From a virus: 48,127 nt of DNA. Position 1 is the first letter of the stretch; each line of letters opens with the position of its first letter. The translations under genes were made by a program, and so were the position numbers. Shown piece after piece: positions 5,841 to 16,298 of this stretch. The DNA is taken from the IMG/VR virus record IMGVR_UViG_3300020183_000131, positions 1 to 48,127 of that record. One strand, given 5' to 3'. The notes beneath the pieces were generated by a model. It was not told where the DNA came from. It worked only from the letters and a program-made list of their open reading frames with translations, and did no database searches.

Positions 5841-8800
5841 ATGGCAAACGAGATAATTATTTATGTTTCTTCGAAGGCTGATGTAAAGGGCCTCTTGGGC
5901 GCAGAGATGGCGGCAGATAAGCTGGTAAAAAGTCTTAGTCAATACCCCGATGTCGCAGATGAGATCAATAAGACTCCAATGAGGGTTAAGATTGAAGCAA
6001 CTAAAGGCGGGAATGTAAGAATTGCAGAGATTACGGAACAGATTAACGATTTAAATGACGCAGATACTAGACGTTTAAAAATAATTTCCAAAACTGCTAG
6101 TGTAGAAAAAGATTCACTTATTAGCAAAAGACAACTTCTTTCGGTCCTAACACAACAGAAGAATAGTGTTAAAGCTGGGACTGAAGCATTTAGAGAACTA
6201 GATGGGGCTCTAAAGCGTGTCAAGCTGGAAGTTCTTGAAGCGCAGGGCGTGCAAAACGGTAGTATTGCTCAAATAGAAGCCATTAATTCACAGTACAGAC
6301 AACAGCAACGTGAATTGAATAATACCGCAGAGACATATAACAATTTACAGGACAAAATACGGGAGAATGAACAAGCAATTAGGACCCTGCAAGGTGTTCA
6401 GAAAGGTAGTAGAACGGATCTAGTAGCTACTATACGTTTACTGGAGCAGCAACGTGATGCAATTAATCCAGCTACCGACAGAGGAAGATTTGATGATTTA
6501 TCAAAAGAAATAGACGGTCTAAAGGGCGAACTTGCGGGTTTAGATGGTCCATTAAAAAACTTTAATAAAATAGTTGATGGCGTTGCTCGATTGAGAGTTG
6601 TTTTCGATTCACTAAATGGTGCGATAAGGATAATTAACGGAACTATCTCGATTTTTGTTAATAGATTAAAGCAAATAGAGGCATTTCAATTAGCATTGCA
6701 AAATGTTGGATTTGCGGCCTCTAGGGCAAATGTGGCATTACAAAAAAGCTCTGATATAGCATTGAAACTTGGCGCACCACTTCAAAGTGTTGAACAGTCT
6801 TATAGAAGGATGATTCCTTCATTGGTATCACTTGGAATCGAATCAAACAAGAGTGATGCATTTATTGAGTCGTTGACAGCAAGAACGCAAATTCTAGGCT
6901 TAAACTCTGAACAGACTGGGCGATATGTTGAAGCATTTGCTCAGGTGTTGGCAAAAGGCAAACTTTCGGGAGAGGAATTAAATCAGCAGATCTCTGAACT
7001 TGACGGTAAGCTTCGATCTGATTTAGCTCAATCGCTTGGTATTAGCACCACTAAATTCGTTGAATTGGTTGAAGCAGGACAGATAGGAGCAAATACATTT
7101 GTAGACGCTTTCATTAAATCAGCAAATGGAGCCGATGTACTTGCTGCTAATGTAGAAAATGGAACTGCTACAATTCAACAGTTACAAAATATTCTTGGTA
7201 CTATCAATACTAAAAACATAGAAGTTCTTTCTTTGCAATTTGAGTCATTATTTAAAGCAGTTTTACAAACACAAGTAGCTTTCGCAAAATTGGTCAGCGT
7301 TTTAATTAACAGTCCTGTTTTCATATTGATTGCAGGAATCGTTAGAGATTTAGTAGAAGGATTTCTTTCATACCAAAGAGCGACTCTGGGATTAGTTACT
7401 TCTCTAATTAATCTTCTTCGTCCTTTAAATGATGTTTTATTCAAATTGGAAGAGCTCACCGGAATCGCCTCTGGAGTAGCTAAGGCAGTTGGTGTATTAT
7501 TTGGGTTACTACTCACCTCTTCCGCTTTATTTTTGTTCGCCAAAGGTTTAGGAGCACTTAAAGGGGCCTTTGCGGCTCTTGGAGGAGGGATCATAATTAA
7601 AGCAATTACCAGTCTTCAAATTTTTAGTCAAGTTGTCACCGCAATTAATTTAAACGGTCTAATTGCTGGATTGAGATTATTAGGCGCAGCCTTTTTAAAT
7701 TTTGCAATCTTAAAAATTGGCAATCTCTTCTTGGGAATTATCAAGGGGGGTGGTTCTTTCTTGGGTATCATCTTTAAAATTGTTGCGGCTTTGGGATTAT
7801 TGAAAACTGCGCTAATAGTCGTTGGAATTGCAACAGGAATACAGTTAATCAGGTCACTTGTTGCAGGAAGAGAGGGATTTCGAAGAGCGACTGAGGCAAC
7901 AGACGTAGCGACCAAAGCATTAGAAAACTTTAATAAAACTTATAACACATCAAATTTAAAACCACCAACACTTCTAGGTAAATCCACAAAGTCCTTTGAA
8001 GGATTTTTTAAAGCCTTATCTAATCAAGCTGGCTTAAAAAGCTATAATGAATTTATAAGGGGACTACAAAAGGCTGACCCCATTTTCCGTGCCTTTCAAA
8101 AGGAAATAAATAAATCAGGTGGAGAATTGAAGACTTTTAATGATCTTCAAAAGATAAATAGTCAGGATATTGTAAAAAACCAGGCAGCGCAGGATGGCTT
8201 ATTAACCTCGTCCAAGGCGAGACTTTCAGTGATTGAAGCGCAGATAGCATTGATGGAAAAAGAAAATCCAGGTATGACACAACAAATAAACAATTTAAAA
8301 AAAATGGCGGAAACGACGAAGGCAGAAATAAATCTTAGACAGGCTAATATTAAAGCCTTGGACGAGGAGATCGAAAGAAGAATTCTTAATGGTGAAAAGA
8401 TAGGCAGCAATGAGCAAAGAATACAGGCACTTGATGCTGCAATCTCCAAGATGGTAAGACAGCAAAAAGATTTAGATGTAAGCATTCAGGCTAAAACCTA
8501 TAAAGAATTAGCAAATAATATTATTACTGCTGAGCAGGCGCAGGCTAAAAATGCGGTCTCTACAATTATTAGTAATAAATCCTTGATTCAAGCTTACAGA
8601 ATACAACTACAGACACTAGAGGAAAGAAGAGTTACAAACGGTAAGTTGAATGCAGAAGAACAGTTGAAAGTTGATGAATTGAATTCAAAGATCCTACAAG
8701 CTACCGCTGAGGAAGCGCAGGCCTACGGACAGCTTAAACAAGCCATTACAGATGCATTCACAAAAGGCATACAAGATGCCCAACGGCTTGCGGATGTTGC

Positions 8801-10082
8801 TATAACTGCTGCTGGCAACATTAAAAGTGCTTTTGATTCTATTAGTCAAACTGCTGTCAGTGGAATACAGGCAGGACTTAGTGTTATATCCGCAATATCA
8901 TCAGCAATTCAAGCTGATGCCGATAGAGCACTTCAGGCAAGTATTGCTGATCTAGAAGCAGTTGGACTGCAGGGAATTGATTTTGAAATAGCAAAAGCAA
9001 AACTTCAAGCAGAAGCTGATGCCAAAAAGAAAGCCGCTCTTGAGACTGAGCTTCGATTACGTTCGCAAATGTCTAATATTGAATTTGAAATTGAAAGCAT
9101 CAGGATTGAGGTTGCCAAAAGAGTCGCGATTACAGAGGCGAGAATAGCCCAGCAGAGATTAGCGGCTGAAGCTGCGATTGCTAAGGCTAGAGGACAAGAT
9201 GATTTAGCTCAAGCATTAACGAACGCAGCTCAATTGCAAAACCAAGTTATCAGGGGCATCCAGATTGAGGCTGATCTAAATCAAAAAATTCTCTCATTTA
9301 AGAGGGACCAGGAAAGAGTTGCTATCGCTACCGCTGCTGCTGATGCGGGCATCCAGGGATTTGCAAATCTTGATCTTGGATCCTCTATAGGTCAACTTCA
9401 GCAATTTGCCGGACAGGCTAGATCTGCAGTTAATGAATTTGCTAATTTAACGGATGGTACCTTTGAACTTGGTCGAAATATTGATAGCACTGCGGTTCAG
9501 AAAGGGCAAGAGGAGGCCGACAAGATCAAAGAGAGTATCGACGCCGCCGCTGCGGCGGCAACCAGTATGAGCGATAATTTTAAGGCGGCGGCGGAATCCA
9601 TGAGTTCAATAACTGATAATTCCTTTACTCTTCTTAGAAACATAGAAGCGATGAATGCTTTTGCTTTTAATGCTCGAGCAACGGGTGGCCCAGTTACTGC
9701 CGGATCGCAATATACAATTAATGATGGCGGCGGGCGAGAGGCATTCTTGAATAAATTTGGTCGCATGAGCATGCTTCCGGCAGGACGCAATCTCCAGTGG
9801 ACCGCTCCTACCTCCGGCTTGGTCATTCCGGCTAATTTGGTCTCTGACTATATGGCTAATGTCAGAGCAAAACAAATCAGTACTCTGAGTACAAGAAATC
9901 AATTCAATAATGGTGTTTCTGGGAATCTTATAACACATGTATCTACAAGTTCAAGTCGCAATTCCTCAAGTGCTAACTCCAGAATTGTTAACAATGTAAC
10001 AATTCAAAGTCAAAATCCAGTTGCGGATGCTTCAATGCTGATGACTCAAATACAGAAGATCAAATCGCGGAGGAGAAGATGA
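5841..10082 (+). CDS. tail tape measure protein
   Basis: This 1413-residue protein sets tail length and is ejected with the DNA. The N-terminal part is coiled coil. A tape-measure N-terminal domain (TIGR02675-like) is seen around residues 310-420 (LGAPLQSVEQSYRRMI, AKGKLSGEELNQQISELDGK). A hydrophobic central segment holds several membrane-like helices at about 485-690 (VGVLFGLLLTSSALFLFAKG), followed by long Ala/Gln-rich coiled coils. It ends with the common RATGGPVTAGSQYTIND tail. I choose the ATG at 5841; a TTG at 5832 is in frame. The end overlaps the next start (ATGATG at 10079). Confidence 0.95.
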   Translation: MANEIIIYVSSKADVKGLLGAEMAADKLVKSLSQYPDVADEINKTPMRVKIEATKGGNVRIAEITEQINDLNDADTRRLKIISKTASVEKDSLISKRQLLSVLTQQKNSVKAGTEAFRELDGALKRVKLEVLEAQGVQNGSIAQIEAINSQYRQQQRELNNTAETYNNLQDKIRENEQAIRTLQGVQKGSRTDLVATIRLLEQQRDAINPATDRGRFDDLSKEIDGLKGELAGLDGPLKNFNKIVDGVARLRVVFDSLNGAIRIINGTISIFVNRLKQIEAFQLALQNVGFAASRANVALQKSSDIALKLGAPLQSVEQSYRRMIPSLVSLGIESNKSDAFIESLTARTQILGLNSEQTGRYVEAFAQVLAKGKLSGEELNQQISELDGKLRSDLAQSLGISTTKFVELVEAGQIGANTFVDAFIKSANGADVLAANVENGTATIQQLQNILGTINTKNIEVLSLQFESLFKAVLQTQVAFAKLVSVLINSPVFILIAGIVRDLVEGFLSYQRATLGLVTSLINLLRPLNDVLFKLEELTGIASGVAKAVGVLFGLLLTSSALFLFAKGLGALKGAFAALGGGIIIKAITSLQIFSQVVTAINLNGLIAGLRLLGAAFLNFAILKIGNLFLGIIKGGGSFLGIIFKIVAALGLLKTALIVVGIATGIQLIRSLVAGREGFRRATEATDVATKALENFNKTYNTSNLKPPTLLGKSTKSFEGFFKALSNQAGLKSYNEFIRGLQKADPIFRAFQKEINKSGGELKTFNDLQKINSQDIVKNQAAQDGLLTSSKARLSVIEAQIALMEKENPGMTQQINNLKKMAETTKAEINLRQANIKALDEEIERRILNGEKIGSNEQRIQALDAAISKMVRQQKDLDVSIQAKTYKELANNIITAEQAQAKNAVSTIISNKSLIQAYRIQLQTLEERRVTNGKLNAEEQLKVDELNSKILQATAEEAQAYGQLKQAITDAFTKGIQDAQRLADVAITAAGNIKSAFDSISQTAVSGIQAGLSVISAISSAIQADADRALQASIADLEAVGLQGIDFEIAKAKLQAEADAKKKAALETELRLRSQMSNIEFEIESIRIEVAKRVAITEARIAQQRLAAEAAIAKARGQDDLAQALTNAAQLQNQVIRGIQIEADLNQKILSFKRDQERVAIATAAADAGIQGFANLDLGSSIGQLQQFAGQARSAVNEFANLTDGTFELGRNIDSTAVQKGQEEADKIKESIDAAAAAATSMSDNFKAAAESMSSITDNSFTLLRNIEAMNAFAFNARATGGPVTAGSQYTINDGGGREAFLNKFGRMSMLPAGRNLQWTAPTSGLVIPANLVSDYMANVRAKQISTLSTRNQFNNGVSGNLITHVSTSSSRNSSSANSRIVNNVTIQSQNPVADASMLMTQIQKIKSRRRR

Positions 10083-10540
10083 TGGCCATAGGTACATTTA
10101 GGTTGCAATACACATCAAATGCCAGCAATTTATATCAGATTGATTTCAGGCATTTTCTTGACGAAGAAATACCAAGAAAAACGCTAGGACAGACTAATAT
10201 TAATTTTTCTGTGTTGGGTGTTCCTTATGGTGTAGGCCCCGCTGTAACACAGCCTAGTATCTGGACATTAAATTGCGCACTAGAAAATAAAGTTACAAGT
10301 TTTGCCCTTAAGAATTCAGCCTCCTATAACGAAGTCCGTTTACTGAAGGAATTATATTTAGCTTGGGATACTGATAGGGCAAACGGTCTTGCTGCCAAAT
10401 GTGTACTAACTGATGGGTTGCTATCATTTGGTTCTTCATATGTGGCCGATGTATGGTTCTCTGAGCCGCCTGTTTATTCGTTAATGTCTAGTTACGCTTC
10501 CAAGTATATTAACGTCGTCATGGGTCTTACAGAGGTGTAA
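10079..10540 (+). CDS. putative distal tail protein
   Basis: This 153-residue beta-rich protein follows the tape measure and overlaps its end by 4 bases. It begins MMAIGTFRLQYTSNASNLYQIDF, and a second ATG at 10082 could be used. The slot right after the tape measure normally encodes the distal tail (Dit-like) or minor tail protein that forms the ring on which the hub is built. It is shorter than classical Dit proteins. Its stop overlaps the next gene start (TAATG). Confidence 0.5.
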   Translation: MMAIGTFRLQYTSNASNLYQIDFRHFLDEEIPRKTLGQTNINFSVLGVPYGVGPAVTQPSIWTLNCALENKVTSFALKNSASYNEVRLLKELYLAWDTDRANGLAAKCVLTDGLLSFGSSYVADVWFSEPPVYSLMSSYASKYINVVMGLTEV

Positions 10541-12912
10541 TGGGTTACCTTCCTGTTAATACTGCTGGTATTAGATTAATGATAGATGGAGTTAATTACT
10601 CCAACGAATTAATTTCTTTTGATGTATCAGATGATTCGATTATTGGATCATCGATTATAACGACCAATGGCACGATTGTATTAGCTCAAACCCCAACGGG
10701 TCTAGCCGTCAACGACTACAATAATTCTGTATTTTATACTGGACAGATAGTAGAATTAGATATCAAGCAGCCAAATGGTGAATTTGTAAGGCACCCACGA
10801 GGGTACTTAATTGTTAAGAGTTCTAATTATAATACGGAGTCAAAAGAAATAACCATCGATGTTGGATGTTGTCTTTCTTTAGCCTTGAATTACGAAGATT
10901 TAATCAAAGATGATCCAGCAAATCCAAATTTTATCACTCAATTAAAGTCCTTTACTGACGCAAATTATTACAATAAATTACCTGCTGATCAGGAATACGA
11001 TGCAAATGTTATTGCCAACCTTTTGACGGCTGAAGGTGCATGCATTTATCAAGATAGATGGGGATATATACAAAAAATAAATATTTTTGGTTCAAGTGGC
11101 ATTCTTGCATCTAATGTAACAAGCAATTATAAATTTACGGCATCTGATGTCCAGACATGTTTATCCTTAACACCCCAAGCAGATGAGCAGTCAACCGTCC
11201 AGGCCGTAAGGGTTACCTTTGATTATGATCTTTTCGGTAGAGGTGAGGGTACTAATTTTACGCCTTATGCAACTGATGCTGAATATACTGCTGCAAACAC
11301 TTGCGATGCTTCCGATACTAGTGATGTCGACGAGGATATTGCGATAGCACAAGTTGAAAATCCTTCCTACGAATTTATTACTACAAGGCCTGAATTTATT
11401 ACAAGCGAAACAGTAACGATAACAACCAAAAAATACAATGGGCCTGGTAAACAGATATCCCAAGAGAGAACAGAGGTACAGGTCACGAAAAGAGATTATC
11501 TGCGTGACTATTTTACCGCGTATGTAGAGTATTTACAAAACAATCCAGTAAACCCTAGTGATACTACTGAATCTATTGTTCTTGCTGCTGAAAACATTTT
11601 TCATCTTCACTCAATTTCGACAAGTCTTACTGTAACTGACTATTATTATGGCTCTGGTGGTGAGCAAATAAAACAAATAAAATCAGATTATACGTTGGGA
11701 GCGGCCTGGGAAGAAACCGAAGCTGTTATCGAAAGTATTGTTGGATTTTCTGGATCACCTACGAATGTAAATTATTGGTTTAGTCTATGGTCGCGTGTAG
11801 CACAACAAAGTATAACGACCAACCGTTATTTTCCAACTTATACGGAAGAAATAGTTGTCGAATATGACTACCAAGCCCAAGCCACCGGAGATCCTTGGTA
11901 CAAAAAAACAATCAGGAGATCCGGAGGTAATCTTGCAAATCCTGACCAGCAGGATTACATGAAAGATCTTGATGAATGCGCCCCAGAAGATCAACGTACA
12001 GAAAATAGAGAATATATTGCTAGAGAAAACCTAGCATTACCAACTGGACTTCCTTACATCACTTTTTCGAACAATGGATTAAGCGGTCTTCAGGTAAATA
12101 GATTTGAAATTATAGAAGATTACACTTATCCATTAAGCTATGCAGAAGCCAAGAGCCTGGAAAGTGAAACATCTTATAAAAACCATGTAGACAAATATGC
12201 TTTAATTACTTTAGCCAAAACCACTCTTGATCGATATGGCTTTACAATTCAAGAAGCTCTGAGAGCCGAATTTTACTCCTGGTATCCGGGATACCCATAT
12301 AGATTATTGTTGGAAAGCGAAAATAGAGCATTTTACATGAGGATTACTGGGGCAACCTGGAGTGTTAATCAAAATGAAGCTGTTTGTTCATTTGAGAGCA
12401 TGATGGTGTCTGAATATAGCGGACATGCAGGCTATCCAACTCTCTCGAACTCACAATTACAGTATTTATTACCAGAGGTTATCTCAGCAACTTCTTCTAA
12501 CAACAGCATTGCCAATCATGAAGCCACTTTGGGTAATTCAGTTAGGTCTGTTACTGTTACTGTTACGCCTAGCCCTAGTCCAACGCCTCCTCCCAGCCCT
12601 GTTTCTGTTGCTGTAACAAGCCTGCCGACAATCAACCCCGTTTTACTGAAGCCTTTACTTTCAATTGCACAGCCAATTGTATTCACCCTGCCTGTTCGTC
12701 CCTCTATCGTCGCAGCTAGCCTCATACCATTAACCCCGACCCCTGGTCCGGTTGCTATTCAGTTCAACCTTCCGATTACCTTGAGCTTCAGTTCGATACC
12801 AATCAACTTTGGTACAATCACTGCTCCAATAAATTCCTTGAACATGGGAACAATTCTTACTCCAAATACACAAGCAATTAATCTCGGTACAATCACTGCC
12901 CCCACTCTTTGA
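10540..12912 (+). CDS. tail hub / tail-associated adhesin
   Basis: This is a 790-residue protein. The first part (IDGVNYSNELISFDVSDDS, HPRGYLIVKSSNYNTESKEITIDVG) resembles baseplate-hub proteins with beta domains. The middle is a long beta structure with many aromatic residues. The last ~110 residues begin with a Pro-rich linker (VTPSPSPTPPPSP) followed by hydrophobic repeats (INFGTITAP, LNMGTILTP, INLGTITAP). This tail looks like a spacer carrying short repeats, perhaps a trimerisation or receptor-contact segment. The hub role is inferred from position after the tape measure and distal tail genes. Confidence 0.6.
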   Translation: MGYLPVNTAGIRLMIDGVNYSNELISFDVSDDSIIGSSIITTNGTIVLAQTPTGLAVNDYNNSVFYTGQIVELDIKQPNGEFVRHPRGYLIVKSSNYNTESKEITIDVGCCLSLALNYEDLIKDDPANPNFITQLKSFTDANYYNKLPADQEYDANVIANLLTAEGACIYQDRWGYIQKINIFGSSGILASNVTSNYKFTASDVQTCLSLTPQADEQSTVQAVRVTFDYDLFGRGEGTNFTPYATDAEYTAANTCDASDTSDVDEDIAIAQVENPSYEFITTRPEFITSETVTITTKKYNGPGKQISQERTEVQVTKRDYLRDYFTAYVEYLQNNPVNPSDTTESIVLAAENIFHLHSISTSLTVTDYYYGSGGEQIKQIKSDYTLGAAWEETEAVIESIVGFSGSPTNVNYWFSLWSRVAQQSITTNRYFPTYTEEIVVEYDYQAQATGDPWYKKTIRRSGGNLANPDQQDYMKDLDECAPEDQRTENREYIARENLALPTGLPYITFSNNGLSGLQVNRFEIIEDYTYPLSYAEAKSLESETSYKNHVDKYALITLAKTTLDRYGFTIQEALRAEFYSWYPGYPYRLLLESENRAFYMRITGATWSVNQNEAVCSFESMMVSEYSGHAGYPTLSNSQLQYLLPEVISATSSNNSIANHEATLGNSVRSVTVTVTPSPSPTPPPSPVSVAVTSLPTINPVLLKPLLSIAQPIVFTLPVRPSIVAASLIPLTPTPGPVAIQFNLPITLSFSSIPINFGTITAPINSLNMGTILTPNTQAINLGTITAPTL

Positions 12913-12916
12913 TTTA

Positions 12917-12928
12917 TGGAATACTAGG
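12917..12928 (+). promoter_or_regulatory. GGAAYAMTA candidate late-promoter motif, copy 3
   Basis: TGGAATACTAGG sits in the 33-base gap between the hub gene and the next tail gene, 17 bases before its ATG. It contains the same GGAATACTA core as copy 1. Such a short gap leaves little room for anything else, which favours a functional element. Confidence 0.4.
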
Positions 12929-12945
12929 CGGAATTTAGGGACCAG

Positions 12946-13665
12946 ATGGCTATCATAAGTGCGGAGGAGCTGAATAATCAGGTTGTAGATCTGTATACTG
13001 GTACTGATTATTTTTACGGTCTTCTTCTGAATGCACCCGGCACGACCTTCACTGGTGCTAGCACGCTTGAAGATGTACTGGCCTTTGAGGTAAATTCAAG
13101 CATCGGTGGTTACGAAAGACAAGAGTTTTATTATGTTTCTGGCGATATAAATACATATAGCGGTGGTGTATCGGTTGACGCCAAAAGAATTACTTTTACC
13201 AATAATGCAATTGCCGGACCGTCTACCAATTGGGACGTTACCCATGTAGCAGTGATTCGATCGCCGTTAACGCTCTCTGCGAGTAATGTAAAGTCAAATT
13301 ATTGCACCTTCAATCAATCTGCTACTGGTGTTGATATTGTAAGCAACAGACTGACTGTTTCCAGTACTACTTTTCTAGCAAATGGTTATGCTGCAATTGT
13401 TTATCCGGCCTCCGGTCAAAGCCTACCTGCAGGCATAACTGCCGATACAGTTTATTATGTTAAGGTTATATCCTCTGGTATTATTGAACTTTATACTACT
13501 TCCGCCTTGAGTACTATAGTGGATATTACTGGCGTTTCTGCAGGTATTGGATTTATCAAGAACGCTAATGGTAATTTGTTTGGCACCTATGCTCTACCGT
13601 CTAGCGTGACTGTTGCCGGTACTCAAAGCGTGATTTATGATATAAGCGTTAAACAGGGTCAATAA
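12946..13665 (+). CDS. tail protein, possible fibre/adhesin subunit
   Basis: This 239-residue protein starts MAIISAEELNNQVVDLYTGTDYFYG. The N-terminal half is beta-rich. The second half contains IVSNRLTVSSTTFLANGYAAIVYPASGQSLPAGITADTVYYVK; segments of this kind ('lp.gl..g..YYV') recur in phage fibre and decoration modules. It lies between the hub and a large tail protein, so a baseplate or fibre role is likely. Two bases separate it from the next gene. The assignment is partial. Confidence 0.5.
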   Translation: MAIISAEELNNQVVDLYTGTDYFYGLLLNAPGTTFTGASTLEDVLAFEVNSSIGGYERQEFYYVSGDINTYSGGVSVDAKRITFTNNAIAGPSTNWDVTHVAVIRSPLTLSASNVKSNYCTFNQSATGVDIVSNRLTVSSTTFLANGYAAIVYPASGQSLPAGITADTVYYVKVISSGIIELYTTSALSTIVDITGVSAGIGFIKNANGNLFGTYALPSSVTVAGTQSVIYDISVKQGQ

Positions 13666-13667
13666 CT

Positions 13668-13964
13668 ATGGCGGATCCCCAGGGGATTATCACCAGGAAT
13701 ACTGATCTTCGTAAGAGCAACCGAGTAGGGGCTCAACCGGTATCCCTTAAAGATGGATTATACAATGCATTGAATGGTGCAGAAGAAGGAGTGTATAATC
13801 ATAAGGTTAGATGGCAGGGCTACAATAGTTCTAATAATCCTATAGTAAAGGCCTATGGGACTACATTGGTTGTTGACCAAATCCATGGTTCTAAAGGCAT
13901 TCCGAAAGGTACGGAAGTCGTATTAAGGGCATCTGAAGGATTTACTTCTATTGATTTTCGCTAA
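13668..13964 (+). CDS. small tail-region protein
   Basis: This is a 98-residue unrecognised protein (MADPQGIITRNTDLRKSNRVGAQ...). It is probably compact and beta-rich (HKVRWQGYNSSNN, GTTLVVDQIHGSKGIPKGTEVVLRAS). The end has an SH3-like feel, with a short loop before TEVVLRA. It overlaps the next gene in a TAATG junction and is close behind the previous one, so the three form one translation-coupled tail set. Confidence 0.5.
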   Translation: MADPQGIITRNTDLRKSNRVGAQPVSLKDGLYNALNGAEEGVYNHKVRWQGYNSSNNPIVKAYGTTLVVDQIHGSKGIPKGTEVVLRASEGFTSIDFR

Positions 13965-16252
13965 TGATCCCAATTCAATATTTAAATCGAATTCTTAATG
14001 ATGCCTATAGAAGAGCAGAACTTGGCTCAAGGCGAAAGGTAGAACAAAACAAAAAAGCAAATACCAGAGGTTATAACAGTAACAATGACTTTGAGGCGAA
14101 GCCATCGACTGGCAGTAGCAGGAAAGTTGATTTTACTTATAATGCAGGGTTACCCAGAAATAGAAAAGTTGTCATTGATGATTTGGATGCAATCAGTAGT
14201 CAATCATCGGTAAAGAGAAAAAAACTAGAAGAATACAAAGAATTAGACAAATCATATAATTATGAATATTTTCAAATCAGCAGAAGGGATGGCTTTTGCG
14301 CTATTTTGCGTATCGGCGTATTAAAAACCGCTACATCTGAAAGTCTGAGAGAAAAAACCAAGAGGATAAAAGCCAAAAGAAAAGCAAGTGATTCCCTAAA
14401 AAAAGATAAAATTATAGCACATATTGTTGTTTTAACATATGGAGCGGTTTGGGAGCCAGAAAATATATTTGTAGATGGTGTACTCAAAGTTGGCTCTCTT
14501 AAATTTAACGAGCAGAACTGGACCAAGTTATTTACACCCGGACTTATTACTTCTAATGAGCCCATTAGCAATAGTCCAGGATCTTACACTTCGATAAGAT
14601 TTTGGGAGAAAAGTAGTATCATCGCGAATGGGATCGGGACATCCACCGGGGTATCTCAATTTCCATTAAGGGTTACTGACTATACTGGATCTGGATCTTT
14701 ATTGCCAAGTTTCGATTTACCTACTTATCCTTTTGATCGTCAATTTGTACTCGATCTTCATAAGGGGGTTTGCGATTTTGCTTACATAAGAAAAAATACA
14801 CCAGCAGGCACCCCCGCAGACACAAAATTTTCTATTGTCAGTGAAAAAGACTCAAGTCATAAAATTTTATATACAACCAATGTTTCTGGAGGTGGTCCAA
14901 AAGCAGAAAGTTTTGGAGAGCTTAGTCGTGATAGCTATGAAGTATACAATATTGGCAGGAAGCGATATATTGATGCCCAGATTTCGTGGGGCGCTCCTTT
15001 GGTTATAGATCGGAATCAAATATTAGTTAGTGCGGTAGGTCATATGGAAATTACCCTCTCCCCCCATGTCAGTACAGTTTACTCAAGGGATATTCAGCAA
15101 TGGGGTCTGATTTTTCCAAAAGGTTTCACTTTTACTGGAACGGGGATCAGTGGTCAACCTTCCTTCTCTCGAGGAGCAAATCAAGAACATACCAAGCTGG
15201 CTGTAATATTAGATGGAACAAATAGCACAGTATATGTGGCGAAGCAGGATAACACAGACCCAAGCTTGGCAGGCCCTGAGAATTTCTATATCAGTGATGT
15301 ATTTGTTTTGCCGGAATTTTCGGTGGAAGTTCATGGTGAAAAACTATGGTTAAATTATTATACGACAGTTAGTGGTATAGATTCGCAGCCAATCCAAGCA
15401 AATGCATTGATTTGGAGTGATTGGAATAACCCTCATCCAATTCATAGCTTCACGGATCCGTATTGGAAAGTCTTTATACCACAAGGTCAATCAGTCTTCT
15501 ATGTGATTGAAGACAATAGTGGAGCCAAAGATGAACAAAAATTATGTAGATGGTGTGTGTCGCAAAGAACCTCGTATTCTTCATATACTTATAGCTGGAT
15601 AAAAAATGACTTTCTTGCTTTCAAAGATAATCCACTTTCTGGCGGGCTTGAGCTTAAGAGTGCAACAATTATCCCAAAATTTCCAGGTGATCCAGAATTG
15701 AACTATACGGTAAGCAGTGGCACTGGCTATTTAAGTGACACTTATTACTCAAATCTAACCGGTGGTTTACTACCTTTGCTTAGATATGCCGAAAGTTCTT
15801 ATGCTTTACCTAAGGAGAAAAAGATTACCGTCAAGCTTACGGAAGATGGAGACTTGTATGTTTGTCAACCTGGTAGCGACAGAGACTTTGGATCTACTGA
15901 GTTCAGTCCACTTGTCAAAAATGGGACTCCCGGAAAATTAATACCTTTCAAAACTGCAAATATTGCTGACAGACTTGAATTACCGGATACGTCTATATAT
16001 CCGTCGAGGCGGGCACCCCTTTTCACATCTATGCCATTAGAAATTCAGACGATTCCCAGTTCCGCGCGGTCTGTTGCCACCATGTACTTTAAACCCGAGA
16101 ATTATAATTTAACTGCTTCTTTAGGCATTATTTCCATGGGTGGCGCAAATTTCAATGGGAATATTGATGATACCCAGGTTTCTATTGACGAGATTTCTGA
16201 AGTGTTGTTTCATACGGTTCAATATAAACGCAAAATTTATTATTATGGCTGA
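13964..16252 (+). CDS. large tail/baseplate protein, unrecognised
   Basis: This 762-residue protein has a basic, disordered-looking N-terminus (RRKVEQNKKANTRGYNSNND) and a Lys/Arg-rich helix near 130-150. A long beta-rich body follows with many aromatic and Ser/Gly residues (GGGPKAESFGELSRDSYEVYN, SHKILYTTNVSG). It sits between baseplate-type genes and a fibre gene. It could be an upper-baseplate or tail-wrapping protein; the basic start might contact the tape measure or DNA. I do not recognise the family. Confidence 0.55.
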   Translation: MIPIQYLNRILNDAYRRAELGSRRKVEQNKKANTRGYNSNNDFEAKPSTGSSRKVDFTYNAGLPRNRKVVIDDLDAISSQSSVKRKKLEEYKELDKSYNYEYFQISRRDGFCAILRIGVLKTATSESLREKTKRIKAKRKASDSLKKDKIIAHIVVLTYGAVWEPENIFVDGVLKVGSLKFNEQNWTKLFTPGLITSNEPISNSPGSYTSIRFWEKSSIIANGIGTSTGVSQFPLRVTDYTGSGSLLPSFDLPTYPFDRQFVLDLHKGVCDFAYIRKNTPAGTPADTKFSIVSEKDSSHKILYTTNVSGGGPKAESFGELSRDSYEVYNIGRKRYIDAQISWGAPLVIDRNQILVSAVGHMEITLSPHVSTVYSRDIQQWGLIFPKGFTFTGTGISGQPSFSRGANQEHTKLAVILDGTNSTVYVAKQDNTDPSLAGPENFYISDVFVLPEFSVEVHGEKLWLNYYTTVSGIDSQPIQANALIWSDWNNPHPIHSFTDPYWKVFIPQGQSVFYVIEDNSGAKDEQKLCRWCVSQRTSYSSYTYSWIKNDFLAFKDNPLSGGLELKSATIIPKFPGDPELNYTVSSGTGYLSDTYYSNLTGGLLPLLRYAESSYALPKEKKITVKLTEDGDLYVCQPGSDRDFGSTEFSPLVKNGTPGKLIPFKTANIADRLELPDTSIYPSRRAPLFTSMPLEIQTIPSSARSVATMYFKPENYNLTASLGIISMGGANFNGNIDDTQVSIDEISEVLFHTVQYKRKIYYYG

Positions 16253-16298
16253 TCTTAATTATACAGCAAAGGTAAACTAAACTGCTTTCAAAAAGACC

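Noticed and set aside
13696-13704. GGAATACTG inside a tail gene as another late motif
   Set aside because: It differs at the last base and lies inside coding sequence, 28 bases after the start of 13668; treated as background.
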